A stretch of DNA of 64,000 nucleotides from an uncultured Anaerolineaceae bacterium (lineage in GTDB: Bacteria; Chloroflexota; Anaerolineae; Anaerolineales; Anaerolineaceae). The notes below the pieces were generated by a model. The model had not been told where the DNA came from. It ran no database searches and worked only from the letters and a program-made list of their open reading frames with translations. The position numbers and the translations under genes are program-made. Positions 24,705-32,953 of the stretch are shown one piece after another; position 1 is the first letter of the stretch, and each line of letters opens with the position of its first letter. The DNA lies in assembly GCA_938020565.1 (NCBI GenBank), contig CALIHP010000003.1, positions 35,563 through 99,562 on the forward strand, read 5' to 3'.

Positions 24705-25705
24705 CACAGGGAAGCGTACAACGAAAAAAAATCCTGATCCCGGTTAACGTTCCCGGTCAGGATTTCGCCGTTCTGGAAAACGAATTCAAGGTTTTCCGTC
24801 CCGCCGAACCGTACCGTTCGTTCAGCGACGCTGAAATTGACGAGCTGATCCCCGAGGTGTCCGGAATTTTATCGACGTTCCGGGTCAGCGCGGAACGGAT
24901 CGCCGCCGCTCCGAAGCTGGAAATTATCGTCGCCAACGGCGCCGGAACCGATAACGTCGATATTCCGGCCGCCAGCGCGCGGAACGTTGCGGTCGTGAAT
25001 ATTCCCGAAACCGTAACCGACTCAACCGCGGAACATGCGTTCGCGCTCATCCTCGCCGCTTCGCGCCGTATTGTGGAACATGACCGGGAGCTTCGCACGG
25101 AAACGAACGCTGCGCCGCTCTTTGACATGGGCCGCGGCAAAGGCCACAACCTCGCCGGACGCACGCTGGGCATCTTCGGCATGGGACGGATCGGTCGCCG
25201 TCTCTCCGCGTTCGGACGCGCTTTTGGGATGAACGTCATTTATCATAATCGCAGGCCACTTCCCGTCGGGAGCGTCGATGAAGCGGAATACGTTTCATTC
25301 GACGAGCTTCTCCGCCGTTCCGACGTCCTCTCGATCCATTCGCCGCTCAACGCCGTGTCGCGCGGTATCTTTAACCGCGCCGCGTTCGAAAAAATGAAAC
25401 CCGAGGCAATCCTGATCAACACGGCGCGCGGCGCAATCGTCAATCCGGACGCGCTCGTCGAAGCGCTTCAGACCGGGAAGCTCGCCTCCGCCGCGCTCGA
25501 CGTTTTTCCAAACGAGCCAACGATTCCAGCCCCGTTTATCGAGCTGAAGAACCTGATCCTCACGCCGCACGTCGGTTCAAACACGTTCGAAACGCGTCAG
25601 GCGATGGCCGAGGCGATCATCGCCGTTTTCCAGAATTTCCTCCGCCGTCCCGCCGTAACAAACTCGCCGAACCTGCTGAACCCGGAGATCTATCGAAACG
25701 CATGA
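24701..25705 (+). CDS. D-isomer-type 2-hydroxyacid dehydrogenase
   Basis: A 334-residue NAD-dependent oxidoreductase, starting at GTG in a GTGA overlap with the ComB-like gene. The cofactor loop FGMGRIGRR is near residue 153; the catalytic trio is Arg in NTARGAIV, Glu in NEPTIP and His in LTPHVGS. It is related to phosphoglycerate and glyoxylate/hydroxypyruvate reductases but has no ACT or extra C-terminal domain, so it is not a classical SerA. The linked ComB-like phosphatase hints at a sulfolactate or similar 2-hydroxyacid substrate. The next gene overlaps by 4 bp. Confidence 0.88.
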   Translation: MTQGSVQRKKILIPVNVPGQDFAVLENEFKVFRPAEPYRSFSDAEIDELIPEVSGILSTFRVSAERIAAAPKLEIIVANGAGTDNVDIPAASARNVAVVNIPETVTDSTAEHAFALILAASRRIVEHDRELRTETNAAPLFDMGRGKGHNLAGRTLGIFGMGRIGRRLSAFGRAFGMNVIYHNRRPLPVGSVDEAEYVSFDELLRRSDVLSIHSPLNAVSRGIFNRAAFEKMKPEAILINTARGAIVNPDALVEALQTGKLASAALDVFPNEPTIPAPFIELKNLILTPHVGSNTFETRQAMAEAIIAVFQNFLRRPAVTNSPNLLNPEIYRNA

Positions 25706-27750
25706 ACCGCTGCCGACGCTCGCCGCTGATCGCTTCACGACGCCGATCGCGCGCCTTCGCTGCCTTCTTCATTTTCCTCATGGGCTTTTTCCTGAAGCTC
25801 CGTCCGGCTTTCGCCGAAGACGTAACGCTGATCGGACCGAACGAAGCGCTCTATTCGCTGGGCGATCCGCTTTCCGCGGAGCTCAAGACCAGCGAAAACA
25901 TGACCGCAACCCTCGAAATCGCCGACGTAATCGTCGAAGCCGATCGCGTTCGGGTCCGCTTCTTCGCCCATGGGATTTCGCCGGCATGGGCGGTCAAGAT
26001 TACCGATCCGCGACGGATGACCGGAAGCTACCTGCCGGTCATGGAATTGGGGCTGCCGTCGGGAGAATGGCTGACCCCATCGTCGGCGTCGCGTTACTCG
26101 CTGACGGTTACCGACGACGACCTGATCCTCGGCGGACTGTCCGAATTCCTGACCGATGAAAAAGCCGATTTTCTGATCCTGAATTTCAATCAGCTGCCTT
26201 TCGATACCGAGCCGTTAGCCGAAGGCGCGTCATTCCCGCTCCTTCTCCTTCCGGGGGATCATAAGCAGCGGACCGCGATCGAAAACCCGCTCCGCGTCAG
26301 CGAAAACGGGATTACGTTCAGCCTGATGAATACCGCCGAGGCTCCGGCGACCTCCATGTTCCAGCCGGGGATCGCCGTCGACCGTCCCGGCGAATCGCTT
26401 TCAGGGATCGGCTGGGTAACGATGACCGCGGCCGATGGACGCAACGTTATTCTCAGGCGCGACGCCGGCTACGGCTTTAATCTATCCGACGACAACCGGA
26501 CCTACCTCCGCAACAGCTATTATTTCAACGCCAACGGCGTCGAAGGGCCGCTGACGATCGGGCTGGATACCTTTTACCTGACCCGCGTTATCGACGATCC
26601 GGAACCGGTCGTCTGGGCCACGGCGCCGGAAATCGGCGAATGGGCTTCGCTCGATCTCGCGCTTCCGCTCGGCGAATTTAAAGCGAAAATCACCGCTTAC
26701 AAGGTCTTCGCCTCGCGCCCGACCGACGCGGATCATCGTCACGCGTACGTCCGACTCTGGATCGACACGCCCGAAGCCGTCAGCCAGATTTTCTTCAGCG
26801 CCGATCCGTCCGGATCGACGCTGGCGGGAGACTGCGGCGTGGAACCGACGACCGAAAAATTCGCCTGCGACGTTCCGATCGCGTCGTCGCTCATCGGCGA
26901 CATGATCCTCTACGTCCGCTCGTTCGAATACCGCGTGAATCAGCCGATGCGGATCAGTTGGACGCCGCGCCGCTACGCGAAATCTAATCGAAAACCCGCC
27001 CCGCTGACGCCGCTCAGCTATGACTTCAGCGGACTGAACGACGAAGCCGCCGCCGATCCGCGGCTGACCGACGCGGTTCATGCGCTGCTGAACCGCGGGT
27101 ACGCGCTGCGCGGAGAACCGGGCTGGATCGTTCAGAAATCGACAACCGTCAACGCCATTCCGGACCCAGGGCATCCGAAACTAATCAACCGCGCGCTTTA
27201 CGGCCGGAACCCGTTCGCTTACCGAACCGAAACCTACGAACGGATCGACGAAGCGGGAAACGTCGTCGAAACCGTCTCGCTGCAAAAGGATTTCGACGGG
27301 AAGCTGGTAAACGGGACCTGGACGAACGCCGATTTTCGAATTTCGCTTCCGAACGGGTACCGGATCGAAACGTCGAACGGGATCAGCTCCGGTTACGCGG
27401 CCCCGTTTGTCTACGGGAAAGAATTCCTGTCGCTGATCGGGGCGCCGGTAAAATTCGAAAAAGCCGAAGCCTGCGAAAACGACGCGGATCAGGATTTAAC
27501 CTGTTTCACGTTTTCGCAGTCGCTCCTCCCGGAAGCCGCCGAGAGCCGTCTCGACGCGACGCTCCGGGTCCGGATCGCGATCGATCTCGCGTCCGGGGAA
27601 TGGACCGAGGCGGAAACGGAATGCCTGCTGAGCGAAACGGATACAACGCATTCGCGCTGCATATTGACGACGGCGGAGAGTATCGAATGGACAGCGGAGA
27701 CGCCCTCCGAGCTCCGGAGCGTCCTCGACCGGTATATCACGGAATACTGA
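25702..27750 (+). CDS. Large secreted protein of unknown function
   Basis: A 682-residue protein. An Arg-rich N-terminus and hydrophobic stretch (residues 20-38) form a signal peptide ending near RPAFAED. The rest is largely beta-type with repeated themes such as VEADRVRVRFFAHGI and SGEWLTPSSASRYSLTVTD, without a catalytic motif I recognise. Two Cys pairs (GDCG and FACD near residues 375-393; ACEND and DLTC near 595) suggest disulfides. The gene lies between a 2-hydroxyacid dehydrogenase (4-bp overlap) and a GH1 glycosidase (32-bp gap), in one apparent operon. No function is assigned. Confidence 0.7.
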   Translation: MNRCRRSPLIASRRRSRAFAAFFIFLMGFFLKLRPAFAEDVTLIGPNEALYSLGDPLSAELKTSENMTATLEIADVIVEADRVRVRFFAHGISPAWAVKITDPRRMTGSYLPVMELGLPSGEWLTPSSASRYSLTVTDDDLILGGLSEFLTDEKADFLILNFNQLPFDTEPLAEGASFPLLLLPGDHKQRTAIENPLRVSENGITFSLMNTAEAPATSMFQPGIAVDRPGESLSGIGWVTMTAADGRNVILRRDAGYGFNLSDDNRTYLRNSYYFNANGVEGPLTIGLDTFYLTRVIDDPEPVVWATAPEIGEWASLDLALPLGEFKAKITAYKVFASRPTDADHRHAYVRLWIDTPEAVSQIFFSADPSGSTLAGDCGVEPTTEKFACDVPIASSLIGDMILYVRSFEYRVNQPMRISWTPRRYAKSNRKPAPLTPLSYDFSGLNDEAAADPRLTDAVHALLNRGYALRGEPGWIVQKSTTVNAIPDPGHPKLINRALYGRNPFAYRTETYERIDEAGNVVETVSLQKDFDGKLVNGTWTNADFRISLPNGYRIETSNGISSGYAAPFVYGKEFLSLIGAPVKFEKAEACENDADQDLTCFTFSQSLLPEAAESRLDATLRVRIAIDLASGEWTEAETECLLSETDTTHSRCILTTAESIEWTAETPSELRSVLDRYITEY

Positions 27751-27782
27751 TTCGGAAATGAAGTTGAAAAGGAGACCAGATC

Positions 27783-29102
27783 ATGATCAGCGCAAAATTC
27801 CTCTTCCCTCAGAAATTTACCTGGGGAACGGCCACCTCGTCACATCAGGTCGAAGGCGGTCATCCGGATAATAACTGGACCGCCTGGGAAAAGCAGCCCG
27901 GGCGGATTCTCGAAAACGGGCTGAGCAACCCCGGTTGCGACTGGTGGGGCGGCGGACGCTGGCGCGAGGACCTGACCCGAGCGGCCGAAAGCGGCCAGAA
28001 CGCGCATCGGTTTTCAATCGAATGGGCCCGTATCCAGCCAACCCCGGACAGCTGGGACGAAAGCGCGATCGATTTCTACCGCGGAATCATGCGCGAGATG
28101 ATCGAGCGGGGACTGCGGCCCATGGTCACGCTGCATCATTTCACCGATCCGCTCTGGTTTACAGAACAGGGCGGCTGGCTCAACCCGGCGGCGCCGGCGC
28201 TCTTCCGCCGCTACGTCGAAAAAATCGTCCCGGCGCTGAAAGAATTAACGGACGAATGGATCACGATCAACGAACCGAACGTCTATATCTATAACGGCTA
28301 TCTCACCGGCGCGTTCCCGCCGGGAAAAGCTTTTGCGCTGAAAGAAGCGGCGTCCGTCCTGAGAATCATGATCGAGGCACACGCGGCCGCCTACCGGGCG
28401 ATCCACGAGCGCCAGCCGGAAGCCGCCGTCTCGATCGCGATCAACCATATGGACTTCATGAGTAAGACGCCCGCGCTCCTGGATCGCTGGACGACGGCGT
28501 TTTTCGACCGCGTTTTCAACCGTTCGTTTATCGACGTCCTCGCGAAAGGAAGCTTTTCTTATGGCCCGCTGCGAATTCGTTCCGCCGCCGCCCGGAACGC
28601 TTTCGATTTCCTCGGGCTCAATTATTACACGGGCAAGCAGGTCCGGTTCTCGACGGACCTGAATCTGGCGATGAGCTTCCCGCCGGGGGCCTCGCTCAGC
28701 GACACCGGATTCCTCGCGAACGAGCCGGACTCTTTCGCGAACGCGCTCCGCTGGGCCGGGTCGTACGGAAAGCCCGTCGTCGTCACGGAAAACGGCGTCG
28801 AGAACGACGAGGATTCGTTCCGCCGCGAATATATCGGGGACCAGATTTACCAGCTCTGGCGCGCGATTTCCGCCGGAATTCCGGTTACCGGCTATTATCA
28901 TTGGTCGCTCGTCGATAATTTCGAATGGGAACGCGGCTGGACGCAGCGGTTCGGCCTCTGGCGGCTCGACCTCGCGACCGGGAAACGCGAAAAACGCCCC
29001 TCGGCCGATTTCTACGCGGCGATCTGCCGAAAGAACGCGCTCGACGCCGAAGATTTAAAAACCTACGCCCCGGTCGTCTACGATCGGATTTTTAAGGATT
29101 GA
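27783..29102 (+). CDS. GH1 beta-glucosidase
   Basis: A 439-residue retaining glycosidase of family GH1, cytosolic (no signal). Seen: FTWGTATSSHQVEGG at the start, the acid/base Glu164 in TINEPNVY, the nucleophile Glu336 in VVTENGVEND, and HWSLVDNFEWERGW with the aglycone-binding Trp residues. It hydrolyses beta-glucosides, beta-galactosides or related disaccharides after uptake; the lack of the Ser/Lys/Tyr trio that binds a 6-phosphate points to unphosphorylated substrates, which agrees with ABC rather than PTS import. It is near the convergent four-Cys secreted gene with only 13 bp between stops. Confidence 0.93.
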   Translation: MISAKFLFPQKFTWGTATSSHQVEGGHPDNNWTAWEKQPGRILENGLSNPGCDWWGGGRWREDLTRAAESGQNAHRFSIEWARIQPTPDSWDESAIDFYRGIMREMIERGLRPMVTLHHFTDPLWFTEQGGWLNPAAPALFRRYVEKIVPALKELTDEWITINEPNVYIYNGYLTGAFPPGKAFALKEAASVLRIMIEAHAAAYRAIHERQPEAAVSIAINHMDFMSKTPALLDRWTTAFFDRVFNRSFIDVLAKGSFSYGPLRIRSAAARNAFDFLGLNYYTGKQVRFSTDLNLAMSFPPGASLSDTGFLANEPDSFANALRWAGSYGKPVVVTENGVENDEDSFRREYIGDQIYQLWRAISAGIPVTGYYHWSLVDNFEWERGWTQRFGLWRLDLATGKREKRPSADFYAAICRKNALDAEDLKTYAPVVYDRIFKD

Positions 29103-29115
29103 CGCGGGCGGGCCG

Positions 29116-29943
29116 CTATTCCCACTCCGGGTCCAGCTCAAAAATCCATGGACCGTATATTACGCCTGATTCAATCTCCAGCATTAATCTGTGCGCTTCC
29201 TGCTTCGTCAGCCTGGATTCGTCATAACCATCCAAGTGAACGGACGCAATCGCAAGAGGCTCCATGCCATCCGGAACCCCCGTCGGAATATTTTCGCAGC
29301 CAATCTTCAGGCCCGCTTCCCGCGCGCGCGGATTCGTTTCAAACCGCTCCCTCATCTCCCAGCATGCATCATATCCACCGTAAGGGATCATCCATAATTT
29401 GCTGATTTCAATCGTAATCGGGAATTCGATCTTCGTTTCCAAAGCAAAAGCATATGTGTAGCGGGCGCATTTTTCGCCAGTTTCCTTTCCATCTGCTTTT
29501 TTTTCATTCCAATAGTTGTATCTCCCCTCCCATCCGCGCGGCACACTGAAATCGCTTGTCGGCATAAGTGGCAAAATTTCAAGATGCCATTCGCCTATAT
29601 CCGGCATCGAATAGCAGACATCCACCGATATAGCCTGAACGTCTGTTGCCCCGTTCTCGGAATACCCGAACTTTCTTTCAATCGACCGTTTGACGTTAAT
29701 AATTCGAACTGTGTACCCATTAACCGTCTGCTCAACCAAGGCTTTATCGCCAGGATTCGCCAGCGTCAAATCAAGATCAGATTCGCTGGACGTCGACATC
29801 AGCCATTCCCGGCTAACCGCGGCATCCGGCGAATCGGTCGATGGGTCCAGGTCATCGCCGCTTTGCGCCGTCACGGCCGCCACGAACACAAACAGGAAGC
29901 TGACAACGAACGGCAGCATCCCGTAAAATTTTCGACTCCTCAT
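29116..29943 (-). CDS. Secreted four-cysteine protein, paralogue 2
   Basis: About 275 residues. The ATG at 29943 is favoured (AAGG 7 bases upstream), but an ATG 30 bp earlier is possible. A signal peptide ends near VTAQS. The mature part shares with the next gene the blocks PGDKALVEQTVNGYTVRIIN, VCYSMPDIGEW, GEKCARY and SRLTKQEAHRLMLEIE, then YGPWIFEL at the end. Four Cys are shared by both, enough for two disulfides. No domain family is recognised. It is the last gene of the three-gene leftward operon and is convergent with the GH1 gene. Confidence 0.65.
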   Translation of the reverse strand: MRSRKFYGMLPFVVSFLFVFVAAVTAQSGDDLDPSTDSPDAAVSREWLMSTSSESDLDLTLANPGDKALVEQTVNGYTVRIINVKRSIERKFGYSENGATDVQAISVDVCYSMPDIGEWHLEILPLMPTSDFSVPRGWEGRYNYWNEKKADGKETGEKCARYTYAFALETKIEFPITIEISKLWMIPYGGYDACWEMRERFETNPRAREAGLKIGCENIPTGVPDGMEPLAIASVHLDGYDESRLTKQEAHRLMLEIESGVIYGPWIFELDPEWE

Positions 29944-30024
29944 TCTCCCGCCTTTCCGCCTGTCTTTCCGCATGGCCCGGATTCAGCCTGATCCGCCGTC
30001 TCCGGGCCACGCTCGATTCGCCGC

Positions 30025-30813
30025 TTAATTCGTCGGCGTGATCTTGAAAATCCATGGCCCATAAACGGTCGCGTCCTGAATCTCCAGCATCAGCGCGTGC
30101 GCTTCCTGCTTCGTCAGCCTGGATCGGTCGTAACCAGCCAAGACCGGCGTCGCGTCGTGCACGGAGATCGTAAAATCCTCGCGCGCGTTCGGAACGTTTT
30201 CGCAGCCAATCTTCAGCCCTGCTTCCTGCGCACGCGGATTCGTTTCCACCCGCTTCATGAGCTCTTCGCATGGCGTCAGCCACTCGCGCGGCGTTGAATT
30301 TATATCTTGAAACGTTAATATTAATGGAGGCTCAATCTTTACATCCAGATCAAAAGCGAAATGGTATCTCCCACACTTTTCACCCATATTTTTCCCATCC
30401 GCGATCTTTTCGTCCCACCAATTCACAGAACCGTACCAGCCATTTGACTTTCCATTCTTAAATTGGAGGATATCACCCTCGCCATAAAGCATCCATTCGC
30501 CAGAATCTGGCGTTGTAAAGCAAAAATCTACTGTCACAACTTGTTTTTTTACGGATACAATCTCACCTTTCCTTTCGTCGGAAGACGACGTTTCTTCGAT
30601 CCCTTTTTTAAGATTTATAATCCGGACGGTAATCCCATTAACCGTCTGCTCAACGAGCGATTTATCCCCCGGCTTCGGATAACCCGGATCAAGCATGGGA
30701 TCAATGAATGCAGTCGGAAGATCCTCAGCTAAAACCGCTATAGTAACAAAAAAAATTACATATAATACTATGCACATAGAAATATATGATCTAACTACAA
30801 AATTTCTAAACAT
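30025..30813 (-). CDS. Secreted four-cysteine protein, paralogue 1
   Basis: About 262 residues, starting at the ATG at 30813 after AGGGG. The signal peptide (to about residue 30, ending AVLAED) is unusually rich in Tyr, Ile and Val. The shared blocks with its neighbour are PGDKSLVEQTVNGITVRIIN, FCFTTPDSGEW, GEKCGRY, ETNPRAQEAGLKIGCENVP and SRLTKQEAHALMLEIQ, ending YGPWIFKI. The duplication is visible at DNA level too. The 5' half is distinctly AT-rich compared with the rest of the window, which suggests recent transfer. Function unknown. Confidence 0.7.
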   Translation of the reverse strand: MFRNFVVRSYISMCIVLYVIFFVTIAVLAEDLPTAFIDPMLDPGYPKPGDKSLVEQTVNGITVRIINLKKGIEETSSSDERKGEIVSVKKQVVTVDFCFTTPDSGEWMLYGEGDILQFKNGKSNGWYGSVNWWDEKIADGKNMGEKCGRYHFAFDLDVKIEPPLILTFQDINSTPREWLTPCEELMKRVETNPRAQEAGLKIGCENVPNAREDFTISVHDATPVLAGYDRSRLTKQEAHALMLEIQDATVYGPWIFKITPTN

Positions 30814-30841
30814 ACTAACCCCTAAAATATAATAATAAAAT

Positions 30842-31315
30842 CTAATTTGCTTTTGTGCACCATACATCAATATTCAAAGATATAGGAATTCCAACCGGTG
30901 AGTATGGATTTAGTAAACCACAACTAACAACAACCTTACCAAATGGTGCCGTCATTGCTGTATAAACCGTATCATTATGTGAAATCGGCGCCGGAGAGCT
31001 TACACTATAATGATAAATATATTTATCTCCGCCATATCTAACAGTAGCACCTGCAAAACGATTGAGACCCGATCTATTTTTTGTCCTTGCCCATTTGGTT
31101 TCACAATCTCCTGATTTCCGCGTTTCGACCACTCCTCCATAGGCAACATAAACTACCAATCCTGTATACCCAGAACACCCCATTGTCTCAGGGTTCAGCC
31201 CTTCGCATTCTTCTCGATAACAATTCCCCGCATGTACGTTTACGACGCCCATAGGCGACACGATACAACACAGAACGACAAGCAAAGCCACAAAATTTAT
31301 CAGCCGTTTCCTCAT
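30842..31315 (-). CDS. Secreted DUF2690-family protein
   Basis: A 157-residue protein with a signal peptide (residues 1-30) and start at the ATG at 31315 behind AAGGAG. The mature N-terminus GNCYREECEGLNPETMGCS and later SGDCETKWART match the Cys and Trp pattern of DUF2690, an extracytoplasmic domain best known from actinobacteria and of unknown function. The last 60 residues, with two further Cys, are an extra strand-rich tail. It opens the AT-rich operon with the two four-Cys paralogues, 28 bp before the first. Confidence 0.78.
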   Translation of the reverse strand: MRKRLINFVALLVVLCCIVSPMGVVNVHAGNCYREECEGLNPETMGCSGYTGLVVYVAYGGVVETRKSGDCETKWARTKNRSGLNRFAGATVRYGGDKYIYHYSVSSPAPISHNDTVYTAMTAPFGKVVVSCGLLNPYSPVGIPISLNIDVWCTKAN

Positions 31316-31659
31316 AATTTTCTCCTTTTTAATATGCAATACCTTATACCTTGCACATCCCGATTCTCCCCAGGGCAACGGCGAAGCGCGGCGCCGTTGG
31401 CTGATAACAGTGTAATCCAGTTGGAAAGCGTCGTCAAGATGAAAAGGATTGAATAATTGAGAAACCGACGTTTCAACGTTGACCGGAAAACGAATTCCGA
31501 AAGATTCTTTTCCGAGATTGCATTCGTGAACTTTATCAGTGATAAAATTACTTACGAGCCAGACTTACCGGAAAGCTTTCGCGCGATTGACAGCCTGAAT
31601 ATCTTTTAAATCGTGGAAATGCGGGGAACCCCTCGCATAAATTGACCAAGGAGAAAACC
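31316..31659. other. Divergent intergenic region
   Basis: This 344-bp spacer holds the leftward promoter listed separately, and must hold the promoter of the Ugp-like operon. TTGACA near 31588 has no good -10 partner; a TTGCAT at 31526 with GATAAA 17 bases on is weak. A 50-codon rightward open frame (TTG 31457 to TAA 31609) has no ribosome binding site and is probably chance or a gene remnant. Nothing else is seen. Confidence 0.4.
31409..31437 (-). promoter_or_regulatory. Promoter of the secreted-protein operon
   Basis: On the minus strand TTGACG (31432-31437) and TACACT (31409-31414) are separated by 17 bases. It gives a leader of about 85 bases before the DUF2690 gene. Confidence 0.65.
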
Positions 31660-32886
31660 ATGAAGAAGAGTATCGCAGTATTCATCGTTATTGCCGTTGC
31701 GCTCCTGAGTATCAGCGCAGTCCTCGCCGCCGACGTCGAAGTCACCTGGTGGCACACGTTCACCGAAGGACAGGAGGCTATCCTTCAGGAAATCATCGCC
31801 GAATTCAACGAGGCCAACCCGGGGATCAAGGTCATCGCCGAATCGCAGCCGTACGACGGGTTCCTTGCGAAGGTTTACGAAGCCGTTTCGACCGGGACCG
31901 GACCGGATATCATTTTCAACTACGCCTCAACCGCCGCCGACTATATCCCGGACGGGCTGATCGTTGACCAGTCGAAATACATGGAATCCGATTATAAAGC
32001 CCGTGTTTCCGAAGGGATTTACGCCGAATCAACCGGCTTTGAGGACGGCGGTCTCTACGCCGTCGCGGTCCAGTCGACCGGGCCGATCCTCTTCTATAAT
32101 AAGACGATGTTCGATAAGGTCGGGTTTTCCGCACCGAAAACCTGGGACGAGGTCGAAGAAGCCGCGAAAGCGATCTACGCCGAATATAAAATTCCCGGGT
32201 TCGCTTTCGACTCGCTGACCGACGGGATGCAGGCGTTCCTTCTCCAGGGCGGCGGCAAATACGTCGACCTCGAAAAGAAAACCGTCCTGTTCAATACGCC
32301 TGAATTCGTCGCCAGCGTCGACTGGTACGCGAAGGGCGTCAGGGAAGGCTACTTCGGTTTAGCTCCGACGACCGGGAACTATTTCTCGAACGACATGAGC
32401 GCCAGACAGCTCGCCGCCTACGCCGGTTCCTCCGCCGGACTTCCGTACCTCAACCTCGGCGACGATGAGCTCGCCGCAGCGCCGCTTCCGCAGACCGCCG
32501 GGGGGACGAACTGGGCTCCGGCCTGGACCCGCTCCGCCCTCGTTTTCGCCAGCGACGAAGAGACCGAAAGAGCCGCTGTGAAATTCGTCGAGTACTTTAC
32601 GAATCCCGAAAACGCGGGACGCTGGGCGGAAGCCGTCGTCGCCTTTACGCCGTATAACGATACCGCGGAGCTCGATTCCTTTAAGGCGTTCGTCTCCGGG
32701 AATATCGCGCTGACCGCGCTCAGCGAGCAGGCGCCGTACGCCTACGCTCTTCCGAGCTTCACCGGCGCGAACACGGTCCGCGACGAGCTGAAAGCGCTGA
32801 TCGAGAAAGTCGCGACCGACCAGATGAGCGCTGCGGACGCGGTTTCCGCCGCCGAAGCGACCTCGAACGCCGCGATGCAGGAATAA
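31660..32886 (+). CDS. UgpB-like ABC transporter substrate-binding protein
   Basis: A 408-residue binding protein. The ATG at 31660 follows AAGGAG. The signal peptide ends near AVLAAD, without a lipobox Cys. The mature start VEVTWWHTFTEGQEAILQEI contains the WH pattern of UgpB-type glycerol-3-phosphate and glycerophosphodiester binders; GTGPDIIFNY and a Gly/Ser-rich VLFxN-like middle are as in family 1 solute-binding proteins. It heads a complete operon (hydrolase, ATPase, two permeases). The linked phosphodiesterase suggests a phosphorylated ligand, but a sugar is equally possible. Confidence 0.85.
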   Translation: MKKSIAVFIVIAVALLSISAVLAADVEVTWWHTFTEGQEAILQEIIAEFNEANPGIKVIAESQPYDGFLAKVYEAVSTGTGPDIIFNYASTAADYIPDGLIVDQSKYMESDYKARVSEGIYAESTGFEDGGLYAVAVQSTGPILFYNKTMFDKVGFSAPKTWDEVEEAAKAIYAEYKIPGFAFDSLTDGMQAFLLQGGGKYVDLEKKTVLFNTPEFVASVDWYAKGVREGYFGLAPTTGNYFSNDMSARQLAAYAGSSAGLPYLNLGDDELAAAPLPQTAGGTNWAPAWTRSALVFASDEETERAAVKFVEYFTNPENAGRWAEAVVAFTPYNDTAELDSFKAFVSGNIALTALSEQAPYAYALPSFTGANTVRDELKALIEKVATDQMSAADAVSAAEATSNAAMQE

Positions 32887-32900
32887 TTTACATGCTGTTC

Positions 32901-32937
32901 TTGACAGGAAGGGGGCCGAAAGCCCTCTTCCTGTCAA
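32901..32937 (+). other. Intra-operon hairpin after the binding-protein gene
   Basis: A 16-bp stem (32901-32916 with 32922-32937; one G-U pair) with a CGAAA loop and no T tract. It stands between the binding-protein stop and the phosphodiesterase gene and probably protects the upstream mRNA segment. Confidence 0.65.
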
Positions 32938-32953
32938 ACGCTCAAGCCCCCAG

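Noticed and set aside
31457..31609. 50-codon rightward open frame before the Ugp-like operon
   Set aside because: TTG start, no Shine-Dalgarno, no recognisable domain; could be a gene remnant but support is too weak.
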